From a bacterium (GTDB lineage: Bacteria; Chloroflexota; Dormibacteria; UBA8260; Bog-877), in the NCBI GenBank assembly GCA_021802115.1, contig JAKABA010000102.1:1-13308 (forward strand): a DNA stretch of 13,308 nucleotides, in the 5' to 3' direction. A model generated the notes under the pieces. The model saw only the letters and a list, made by a program, of their open reading frames with translations, searched no databases and was not told the DNA's origin. Made by a program: the position numbers and the translations under genes. Positions 1-6,470 of the stretch are shown here, one piece after another; the first letter of the stretch is position 1; each line of letters starts with the position of its first letter.

Positions 1-1
1 C

Positions 2-1051
2 AGGGCCAGCAGCGACCCCCTGGCGGGTTTCTTCCTGTGCCGGGCGGCCCTGGTCGACGGATTGCAGTTCCGCCCGGTCGGCTTCAAGATCCTTTTGGAG
101 CTGCTGGTGTGCTCGGAGGCGGCCCGAGTGGTGGACGTGCCGCTCGAATTCCAGGCCCGGGGAGCCGGCCAGAGCAAGGCCAGCGCACGCCAGGGGATCC
201 TCTTCCTGCGCCACCTGTGGTCGCTGGTGAGGGACGTGCCCGGCAGCGCACGCCGCTGGAAGTTTGCTGCGATCGGCGTCGGCGGCCTCTTCATATTCCT
301 GGCGATACTCGAGTTCGGTGCGCTCGTGCTGGGGTGGCCGGCCCTCGCCGCCTGGGCCTGTGCCTTCTCGCTTTCCTTGGTTTGGAACTTCGTGATGAAC
401 CTCAGGATCACGTTCGGCGACGCCCGCAGGGAGCGCTACCCGCTGATGCGCCGCTACGTGGGCTCCGCCCTGGTGGCGGGGGGCACGCAGCTGATCGTCT
501 TTCTGGGATTGCTGGGGACCGCGCTGCCCCTGATCGTGGACGGACTGCTGGGAGCGATGGTTGGGATGGCCGTCAACGCGGCCTTGAATTTCCAGATAGT
601 GCGCACCCGCCGCCGGCCCTCGGAGGGGCCCCTGGGACTCGAGCCGCTGGTGCAGCGGCTGATGCGGGTCGGTCGCGCCGACTTTGCCGCGGTGCTGGAC
701 CACGAATTCAAACCGGTCTTGGTGAGCGGTGGCGGCGACTATCGTGCCAGCTCAGGGGTTAAGAACCTCTGCCGCCGTGCCGACTCCACCGGACTGCCGG
801 GGCTGTTGACCGAGCCGGCGTCCAAACGGCCCCAGGCCCGTTCGAGCGTCGAGATGACATCGGCCATGGTCTTCCCGCTGGAGACCTCGGCCCCGGCCCG
901 ATTCAAGCTGGTGCTGCTGCGCCATTCCCGCCGCGCCTTCAGCGGTGCGGACCTGGAGGCGGTGACGCGCCAGCTGCGCCGCTCCGCGGACCGCATCACC
1001 TTCCCCCTGCCCGCCGCCGAGCCGGTCATCCGCGCCCGAGTCGCCCCCTGA
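2..1051 (+). CDS. Polyprenyl-phosphate glycosyltransferase (DPM1-like) fused to GtrA and a GAF-like domain, 5' truncated
   Basis: The reading frame is open from the left edge, so the N-terminus and catalytic core are missing; 349 residues remain. The first ~75 residues match the C-terminal part of family 2 dolichol/polyprenyl-phosphate mannosyltransferases: SDPLAGFF, then GFKILLELL, then VPLEF and GQSKAS. A GtrA-like membrane domain of about four hydrophobic helices follows (roughly residues 85-200), with the typical NF..N..ITF segment. Such proteins normally transfer a sugar from a nucleotide donor to a lipid carrier, with GtrA thought to help flip or anchor the product. The last ~130 residues are soluble and end with FSGADLEAVTRQLRRSADRI, which resembles the last strand and helix of GAF domains. 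That third domain is unusual here. The glycosyltransferase and GtrA calls are strong; the GAF call is moderate. Substrate is unknown. Confidence 0.85.
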   Translation, partial: RASSDPLAGFFLCRAALVDGLQFRPVGFKILLELLVCSEAARVVDVPLEFQARGAGQSKASARQGILFLRHLWSLVRDVPGSARRWKFAAIGVGGLFIFLAILEFGALVLGWPALAAWACAFSLSLVWNFVMNLRITFGDARRERYPLMRRYVGSALVAGGTQLIVFLGLLGTALPLIVDGLLGAMVGMAVNAALNFQIVRTRRRPSEGPLGLEPLVQRLMRVGRADFAAVLDHEFKPVLVSGGGDYRASSGVKNLCRRADSTGLPGLLTEPASKRPQARSSVEMTSAMVFPLETSAPARFKLVLLRHSRRAFSGADLEAVTRQLRRSADRITFPLPAAEPVIRARVAP

Positions 1052-1062
1052 CAGTTCGGTCA

Positions 1063-1079
1063 GCGGTCAGGCGGACCGC
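1063..1079 (+). terminator. Weak stem-loop after the glycosyltransferase gene
   Basis: GCGGTC (1063-1068) pairs perfectly with GACCGC (1074-1079) across a 5-base loop, 12 bases after the stop codon. A pyrimidine-rich but not U-pure stretch follows at 1091-1105. It may be a weak intrinsic terminator. The short stem and lack of a U tract keep confidence low. Confidence 0.3.
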
Positions 1080-1112
1080 GGACCCGGCGCTCTCTCCTTC
1101 TTTCCGGTCAGG

Positions 1113-1118
1113 TAACTT
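1113..1118 (+). promoter_or_regulatory. Possible -10 hexamer for a leaderless start at 1125
   Basis: TAACTT lies exactly 6 bases before the ATG at 1125. It fits the loose TANNNT -10 pattern seen at leaderless genes of high-GC Gram-positive bacteria, and the spacing equals that before ftsH and dnaE2 in this window. No -35 is visible. It matches the strict TATAAT consensus at only three of six positions, so this rests mainly on the shared spacing. Confidence 0.3.
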
Positions 1119-1124
1119 GGGCCG

Positions 1125-1154
1125 ATGAGCAGGGCACCCCACCACCTGCCGTGA
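1125..1154 (+). CDS. Possible 9-codon leader peptide overlapping the transporter start
   Basis: ATG at 1125 opens a 9-residue frame (MSRAPHHLP) whose TGA stop (1152-1154) overlaps the GTG start of the transporter (1151) in the arrangement GTGA. Four-base overlaps like this commonly couple translation of neighbouring genes. The ATG stands 6 bases after the TANNNT hexamer at 1113. The peptide itself resembles nothing I recognise. An ORF this short can arise by chance, so the claim rests on the overlap and spacing only. Confidence 0.3.
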   Translation: MSRAPHHLP

Positions 1155-2080
1155 GGCGGATCCTCTGGCCGGTCCGCCACCGCCTGCTGGTCTGGGTCGT
1201 GGTCGCGGCGCTGCTCGGGCTGGCGGTGCCCGAGGCCACCTCGGTGCTGAGGTGGCTGGTGCCGGTGTTCCTGGGGGGCCAGGTCCTGGGGGTGGCCCTC
1301 AACCTAACTCCGGGAGAGATCCGGGCCGCCATGCGCCGCCTGCACCTGGTGGGGCTGGCGCTTCTGTGCCAGTGGACTCTGGTCCCCGCCCTCGGCCTGT
1401 TGCTCCACCTGATCGCCCCCACGCCGGTCCTCTCCGCCGGCATCCTGATCTGCGCCATCTCCCCGGCCGAGATAACCAGCGGGCTGATGGCCACAATCGC
1501 CGGCGGCGACACCGCCATCGCCACCGCCTGCATGGCGGGTTCGCTGGCCCTCTCCATCGTGCTGACTCCGCTCTGGCTGGCGGTCGGCCTCGGCCGCAAC
1601 GCCCACTTCAACCCGGCGTCGCTGACCGCGGAGCTGTTGCTCTCGGTCCTGCTGCCCCTGCTGGTGGGCGTCGGGCTGCGGGCGGCCTTTCCGGTGCTGG
1701 CGCGCTGGCGGCATCTCTTCTTGGACTTCAGCGCCGCCTGCCTGGTCCTGGTGGTGCTGGCCGGCACCGCCAGCGCGCGCCCGGTCCTCTTGTCCGCGGC
1801 CATCGCCGCCACCTTCGGGCTGGTGCTGGCGCTGCTCTTCGGCGCCGGCGCTCTGGGCCTGGGTTTGGGCCTGGCGCTGCGGCTCCCCCACCGCCAGGCC
1901 GCCGCCATCGCCTTTCCCATCGGGATCAGGGAGTTCGGGGTGGCGATCGCAGTCGCGGTGGCGGTAATGCCGCGCGCCAGCGCGGTGGGAGGGGTCTATG
2001 GGATCGTCATGGTGGCGGTAGCAGGGACCCTGGCCACCCACCTGGGCGGGCGGGCGGAGCGCCGCACCGCGCCTCGTTGA
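1151..2080 (+). CDS. BASS/SBF-family (bile acid:sodium symporter-like) membrane transporter
   Basis: This is a 309-residue, very hydrophobic protein with about nine to ten predicted transmembrane helices and almost no soluble loops. It carries hallmarks of the bile acid:sodium symporter superfamily (BASS/SBF, also including Acr3 and pantothenate/pyruvate carriers): SPAEITS (104-110), AGGDTA (117-122), and the second repeat motif P-x3-REFG (256-263). In this fold the two crossing unwound helices around these motifs form the sodium and substrate sites, so secondary sodium-coupled uptake or efflux of an organic anion is likely. The substrate cannot be read from the sequence. The start is GTG; no Shine-Dalgarno is evident, and the preceding mini-ORF may couple translation. 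It ends 8 bases before the convergent dnaE2 stop. Confidence 0.8.
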   Translation: MRRILWPVRHRLLVWVVVAALLGLAVPEATSVLRWLVPVFLGGQVLGVALNLTPGEIRAAMRRLHLVGLALLCQWTLVPALGLLLHLIAPTPVLSAGILICAISPAEITSGLMATIAGGDTAIATACMAGSLALSIVLTPLWLAVGLGRNAHFNPASLTAELLLSVLLPLLVGVGLRAAFPVLARWRHLFLDFSAACLVLVVLAGTASARPVLLSAAIAATFGLVLALLFGAGALGLGLGLALRLPHRQAAAIAFPIGIREFGVAIAVAVAVMPRASAVGGVYGIVMVAVAGTLATHLGGRAERRTAPR

Positions 2081-2088
2081 CGGAGCTC

Positions 2089-5000
2089 TCAGTGGTAGTC
2101 GTGGGAGGTGGGGACCAGCGCTCCGGCGGCCGGCACCGGCGGTGGCAGCAGCTCTCGCACCAACAGGCTCGCCACCCCGTCAGCCGCGCGCAGGACCCCC
2201 CTGGCCAGGATGAGGTGCTGGTGACTGGCCAGCGCCCGGTTGGCCCGGTAGACCTGGGGGGTGAACACCAGGTCCAGATGACCGCTCTCATCCGCCAGGG
2301 TGAAGAAGCGCATCCCATTGGCTGAGTGGGGGGCCTGCCTGGTTATCACCAGCCCCGCCACCAGCAGCCGGCTGGCGGTGGCGGCAAGGCGCGCCTGGGC
2401 CAGGGGGGTGACCCCCAACTCCTCCAGGGCCGGGCGCAGCAGCGCGACCGGGTGAGGACCGGTGGTGAGCCCCATCACGCGATAGTCGGCCAGCGTCAGG
2501 TCCGGCTGTGACGGCTCCGGGAGCGCGGGCGGAGGGGCCGGCAGGGGCAGGAGCTCCTCCTGGAAAGGGGACCCCGCCAGCCGCCGGCGACCCCCCTCGA
2601 GCTCCTCCTCCACCGGCTTCAACCGCCACAGGAGCCTCCGTCGTGACCTCTCGAATTCGTCGAAGGCGCCGACCCCGACCAGTGCCTCCAGCACCGCCCG
2701 GGGGACACCGGTGCGCCGCCAGAAGTCCTCGGGCGAGGAGTAGGCACCCCGCTCGCGCTCCTCATCCAGCCGCTCTCGCAGCGACTCCCCGATCCCCTTG
2801 ACATAGTTGAATCCCAGCCGCACCCCGACCAACCCCTGGCCGTCCCGCTCCAGCCGGCAGCGGCTGGAGCTGTGATTTATCTCGATCGGCCGCACCACCA
2901 CTCCATGGCGGCGCGCGTCCTCCACCAGCACCGAGGGGTGGTAGAAACCCATCGGCTGGTGGTTCAAGAGCCCGACCAGGTAGGCGGCCGGGTGATGCAA
3001 CTTGAGCCAGGCGGTCTCATAGGCGGTGCGGGCGAACGCCGCCGCATGGCTGCGGCAGAAGCCGAACTCGGCAAAGCCCCGGACCGCCTCGAAGAGCTGG
3101 GCGGAGACCTCAGGCGGCACCCCCTGGTGCCCGCAGCCGTCGAGGAAATCCTGTGCCAACGAGGCCATCTCGACTCGGGAGCGGTGGCGGTTCATGGCTC
3201 TCCGGAAGCGATCGGCCTGGCCGGCGCTGAAGCCGGCAACCCCCATCGCCACCTCCATGATCTGCTCCTGGTACAGGATCACACCCAGGGTGTCGTGCAG
3301 GATCGGCTCCAGCAGTGGATGGAGATAGGTGACGGGCTCCCGGCCCTGGCGCCGGCGCAGGTAGGGATGGACCGCGTGTCCCTGAATGGGACCGGGCCGG
3401 ATGATGGCCACCGCCACCACCAGGTCGTTGAACTCGCGTGGCTGAGAACGGGGCAGGGTCTGCTGCTGGGCTCTGGACTCAACCTGGAAGACGCCTATGG
3501 TGTCCGCCCTGGCGCACATCTCGTAGACGGCGGGGTCGGCCAGGTCCAACCGCTCCAGCTCCGGCCTGGCGCCCTCCACCCGCTCCAGCTCCGCCAGGGT
3601 CTCCTCCACCACCGAGAGGGTGCGCAGCCCGAGCAGGTCGATCTTGATGAGGCCGAGATCCTCCACGTCATCCTTGTCGAACTGGACCACGACCCGTCCG
3701 TCCATGGACGCCCGCTCCAGTGGGGCTATGTCCCAGAGCGGCTCGCCGGTGACCAGCATCCCGCCCACGTGGATGGAGAGATGGCGGGGGATCCCCACCA
3801 CCTGCTCCACCATCTCCGCGAACTGCCGCCAGGGCGCCGAGCGCAGCACCTCGGCGGGAGCCTCCTCGGCCACCTCCAGCACCTGCTCGACCAGGGTCCG
3901 GCGGTCCTCGGAACTGCCCCTCTCGATCGCCCGCCCCAGCCGCTCCACCCACACCAGCGGCAGCCCGAAGGCGGCCCCCACCTGACGGATCGCCATGCGC
4001 AACCTGAAGGTGATCACCGTGCACACCATTCCGGTGCGCTCCTGTCCATAGGTGTCGTAGACGTGCTGGAGCAGCCGCTCCCGGTGCGCCGAGGAGATGT
4101 CGATATCGATGTCCGGGGTGCCCTCCATCTCCTCGTGCAGGAAGCGCTCGAAGAGCAGATGGTGGGCCAGCGGATCCACCCTGGTTATCCCCAGCAGATA
4201 GGCCACCAGGCTGTCTGCCGCTGACCCCCGGCCCTGGGCGGGAATCCCCTCTCGACGGGCGAAGTCCATCAGCTCGAAGACGATGAGGAAGAACTCCGCG
4301 AGATGGCACCTGGAGATGACATCCAGCTCGTGCCGCAGCCGCCGCTCCACCTCAGGAGCGGCGGTCGGATAGCGGCTGGGCACGGCCCGGCGGCAGAGAC
4401 CCTCCAAATAGGCGTCGGGGCTCTGTCCCCCCGGCACCCGAAAGCCAGGAAAGCGGCTGTGGCGGAAGTCCAGGCGCAGCTCGGCACGGCCGGCCAGTTC
4501 GCGCGATCCCGCCAGCGCCCCGGGGTAGGGCAGGAGCTCTTCGAGCTCTGCCTCGGAACGCATCCAGTGCTCGTGGTTGGGCAGCAGCAGTCCCCGGCCA
4601 GCAGCCTCCTCCAGGGTGCAGCCGTGACGGATGGCGGTGAGGACATCCAGCAGCCGTCCCTGCTGCGGGCGGGCATAGCGCGGGGCGCCGGAGACGACCA
4701 GCCCCACCCCCGTCCGCTCGGCACAGGCGACGGTCTCGGCGGCCATCCAGCCGTCGCCGGGATGGAGATGGTGCTGCAGGCAGAGCCTGAACCGTCCGTT
4801 TGGGAAGGCCCCCGCCAGCAGCCGCGCGGCGCGATCGGCCGCGCTGCGGTCACCCCGCAGCAGCGCTCGGCTGATGGGGCTGTGCGGCCCGCCCGCCAGC
4901 ACCACGCACCGGTCCAGCCCCCTGGGATCGACCACGGAGTCGCTGGAATCACGGCGATGGCGGAGGCGTTCCCGCAGTCCCCTGGGCAGGACCGCGTCCC

Positions 5001-5388
5001 TGACCTCGGAGGCGGAGTCGCCGGCGGCCGCGGCCAGCGGTCGGTCGAGACCGCCCAGGGTGAGCCGAGCGGCCCCCTTGACCCCTCCCATCTGAGCCCG
5101 GCTCACGGTCTGGCAGAGCTGTTGATACGAGGGGCGATCGGTCGCCAGGATGACCAGCCGGCCCCCGCCGGCCAGGTCCAGTTCGGCCCCCACCATCGCC
5201 GCCAGGCCGGCCCGCTCCGCCGCGCGCACCAGCCGCACCGCCCCGTAGAGCCCACCTCGATCCACCAGGCCCAGCGCGGACATCTCGAGCTCAACCGCCC
5301 GCTCCACCATGTCCTCTGGTGCGCTGGCTCCCTCCAGGAAGGAGAAGTAGGAGCGCGCCCAGCACTCTCCGAAGCCAGATCCGCCCAC
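2089..5388 (-). CDS. dnaE2: Error-prone DNA polymerase III alpha subunit, DnaE2/ImuC type
   Basis: About 1099 residues. DnaE2 extends damaged DNA in the SOS mutasome with ImuA and ImuB. Domains in order are a degenerate PHP domain (about 1-330), the polymerase core, tandem HhH and a C-terminal OB fold. Polymerase residues are intact: QGRGSAADS (385-393), PDIDID (425-430) with the paired catalytic aspartates, and D584 in KIDLLGLR. DnaE2-specific signatures include RREGIPAQGRGS, SVLVEDARRHGV and ANGMRFFTLADE, and the protein ends in SHDYH. The PHP metal ligands are gone: HxH reads WxR at residues 10-12, the GLYG motif reads DRGGLYG, and a later H reads R in APRYA. The GTG start at 5388 leaves only 13 residues before the conserved FSFLEGAS; the frame stays open to 5877, but that part is antisense to the DUF429 gene. 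TATCAT stands 6 bases upstream, suggesting a leaderless mRNA. Confidence 0.93.
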   Translation of the reverse strand: MGGSGFGECWARSYFSFLEGASAPEDMVERAVELEMSALGLVDRGGLYGAVRLVRAAERAGLAAMVGAELDLAGGGRLVILATDRPSYQQLCQTVSRAQMGGVKGAARLTLGGLDRPLAAAAGDSASEVRDAVLPRGLRERLRHRRDSSDSVVDPRGLDRCVVLAGGPHSPISRALLRGDRSAADRAARLLAGAFPNGRFRLCLQHHLHPGDGWMAAETVACAERTGVGLVVSGAPRYARPQQGRLLDVLTAIRHGCTLEEAAGRGLLLPNHEHWMRSEAELEELLPYPGALAGSRELAGRAELRLDFRHSRFPGFRVPGGQSPDAYLEGLCRRAVPSRYPTAAPEVERRLRHELDVISRCHLAEFFLIVFELMDFARREGIPAQGRGSAADSLVAYLLGITRVDPLAHHLLFERFLHEEMEGTPDIDIDISSAHRERLLQHVYDTYGQERTGMVCTVITFRLRMAIRQVGAAFGLPLVWVERLGRAIERGSSEDRRTLVEQVLEVAEEAPAEVLRSAPWRQFAEMVEQVVGIPRHLSIHVGGMLVTGEPLWDIAPLERASMDGRVVVQFDKDDVEDLGLIKIDLLGLRTLSVVEETLAELERVEGARPELERLDLADPAVYEMCARADTIGVFQVESRAQQQTLPRSQPREFNDLVVAVAIIRPGPIQGHAVHPYLRRRQGREPVTYLHPLLEPILHDTLGVILYQEQIMEVAMGVAGFSAGQADRFRRAMNRHRSRVEMASLAQDFLDGCGHQGVPPEVSAQLFEAVRGFAEFGFCRSHAAAFARTAYETAWLKLHHPAAYLVGLLNHQPMGFYHPSVLVEDARRHGVVVRPIEINHSSSRCRLERDGQGLVGVRLGFNYVKGIGESLRERLDEERERGAYSSPEDFWRRTGVPRAVLEALVGVGAFDEFERSRRRLLWRLKPVEEELEGGRRRLAGSPFQEELLPLPAPPPALPEPSQPDLTLADYRVMGLTTGPHPVALLRPALEELGVTPLAQARLAATASRLLVAGLVITRQAPHSANGMRFFTLADESGHLDLVFTPQVYRANRALASHQHLILARGVLRAADGVASLLVRELLPPPVPAAGALVPTSHDYH

Positions 5389-5394
5389 TCCGCA

Positions 5395-5400
5395 ATGATA
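5395..5400 (-). promoter_or_regulatory. -10 element of dnaE2, likely leaderless
   Basis: On the minus strand TATCAT (five of six matches to TATAAT) ends 6 bases before the GTG at 5388, so transcription would begin at or next to the start codon. There is no Shine-Dalgarno before the GTG. No convincing -35 hexamer is seen at 17 bases. The element overlaps the ATG candidate of the divergent DUF429 gene. Confidence 0.5.
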
Positions 5401-6150
5401 CAAACAAATGTGCCAGTCCGTGGCGAGCACAATCGTGGCGTGGCGCCCTCTGAGCCGACTGCCAAAGCCATCCTGGGCGCGGATGGGTGCCGCCACGGCG
5501 CCTGGGTGGCGGTGATCGAGACCCTGCCGGAGGATCCCACCCTCCGGCAGCTGCCCACCACGGCCGCCCTGTTCTCGGAGATCCGCCGACTCCGACCCGC
5601 CGCGGCGGTGCTTGACATCCCGATCGGCCTGCCCGCGCTGGAACTGAGGCGGTGCGACCTTGAGGCCCGCCGGCTGCTGGGCCGCGCCGCCTCCAGCGTC
5701 TTTCTCACACCCCCGCGAGAGGTCCTCCGAGCCCACTCTCAAGCGGAGGCCAGTTCGATCTGGCGCCGCCTGACCGGCCGGGGCTGCCCCGCGCAGACCT
5801 TCGGGATCCTGCCGCGCATCCGCGAGGTCGATCAGGAGCTGCGGACGGCGCCCCGCCAGGAGGTGTTCGAGGGACACCCGGAGCTCGCCCTCCGCGAGCT
5901 CGCCGGAGGCGCTGCGCTACCCAGCAAGCACACCGCCGCCGGGCGTGCGGCCCGGGTCACCCTGCTCGGTGGGCTCCTGCCTCGGCTGTCGGAGTGGTTG
6001 GCGCGCCGCCCCGGCCTGGCCGAGGACATCCTGGACGCGTGCGCCTGCTGGCTGGTGGCACGCCGGGTGGTGGATGGCTCAGCCCTCCGTGTCCCCAGCG
6101 GCCCGCTGCCCCGGGACCGTGCCGGGCTGCCGATGGCCATCTGGTACTGA
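5395..6150 (+). CDS. DUF429-family protein, predicted RNase H-like nuclease
   Basis: Up to 251 residues. Motifs of the DUF429 family, predicted to have an RNase H-like fold, are visible in order: GADGCRHGAWVAV (28-40, first acidic residue D30), LDIPIGLP (73-80, D74), RRCDLEARRLLG (85-96) and SSVFLTPPR (100-108). Then come EGHPELALREL (159-169), SKHTAAG (177-183) and EDILDACACWLVARR (210-224). The spaced acidic residues would bind metal if it is a nuclease, but activity of this family is only predicted. The start is undecided. ATG at 5395 sits inside the dnaE2 -10 and has no Shine-Dalgarno. GTG at 5440, preceded by CACAAT at 6 bases, would leave 12 residues before the first conserved motif and a 51-base divergent gap. 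It faces ftsH convergently. A role with the adjacent repair polymerase is inference. Confidence 0.8.
   Translation: MIQTNVPVRGEHNRGVAPSEPTAKAILGADGCRHGAWVAVIETLPEDPTLRQLPTTAALFSEIRRLRPAAAVLDIPIGLPALELRRCDLEARRLLGRAASSVFLTPPREVLRAHSQAEASSIWRRLTGRGCPAQTFGILPRIREVDQELRTAPRQEVFEGHPELALRELAGGAALPSKHTAAGRAARVTLLGGLLPRLSEWLARRPGLAEDILDACACWLVARRVVDGSALRVPSGPLPRDRAGLPMAIWY
5401..5414 (-). promoter_or_regulatory. Degenerate LexA-box-like operator at dnaE2
   Basis: On the minus strand GGCAC-ATTT-GTTTG matches seven of ten fixed positions of the Gram-positive LexA consensus CGAAC-N4-GTTCG. It abuts the dnaE2 -10 with no gap, the same geometry as the much better box at imuA. The match alone is weak; the shared position and the expected SOS control of dnaE2 make it worth listing. 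Confidence 0.35.
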
Positions 6151-6470
6151 GCCCACCCGGGCGGGACCACCAGCGACTGCGCGGCGTCACTTGGGAGCCG
6201 GCTGGGGAGCGCGCCGGCAGAGCCGGAAGGGGGCCCGGCCGAAGGCGCACCATCCCTAGGAGTGAGCGGGACTGCGCATCGGCCAGACGGCGACCCCAAA
6301 CCGAACCAGGCCCGGCCCACGCACGCACTGCCACGGCCGGGGGAGGCCAGCTGCGCCAATGCGGGAGCCCTCTCGTCCCGGTGATTGCGAGTTCCCCATG
6401 GCGCCGCTCGGACACGACCGCCGCGCCCGGATCCCGGGCCCGGCCCACCGGAGAACGCCTAGCCATCCGG
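6151..6470. other. 320-base intergenic region between convergent genes
   Basis: The DUF429 gene and ftsH end into this gap. I see no gene with family character on either strand, no tRNA with a recognisable T-arm, and no repeat beyond local GC-rich palindromes. The frames open here are GC-driven shadows. It is long for this gene-dense window, so a decayed gene or small RNA remains possible. Confidence 0.5.
6425..6439. terminator. GC-rich stem-loop in the convergent gap
   Basis: GCCCGG (6425-6430) pairs perfectly with CCGGGC (6434-6439) across a 3-base loop, about 32 bases beyond the ftsH stop. There is no U tract on either side. It could help end ftsH transcripts or be an ordinary GC palindrome. 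Confidence 0.25.

Noticed and set aside
2872..4224. 450-codon plus-strand open frame
   Set aside because: Antisense to the DnaE2 polymerase core; His/Gln/Leu-rich translation without recognisable domains.
4303..5394. N-terminal extension of the DUF429 frame
   Set aside because: Antisense to the PHP region of dnaE2 and without family similarity; only the part from about 5395 or 5440 carries DUF429 motifs.
5389..5877. Extra 163 residues upstream of dnaE2 in the same frame
   Set aside because: The stretch is antisense to conserved DUF429 motifs, has no PHP or other family character, and a plausible GTG with a -10 lies at 5388.
6151..6470. tRNA or small RNA in the convergent gap
   Set aside because: No T-loop-like GGTTCGA-N2-CC segment with flanking arms and no acceptor stem could be found by eye; a covariance search would settle it.
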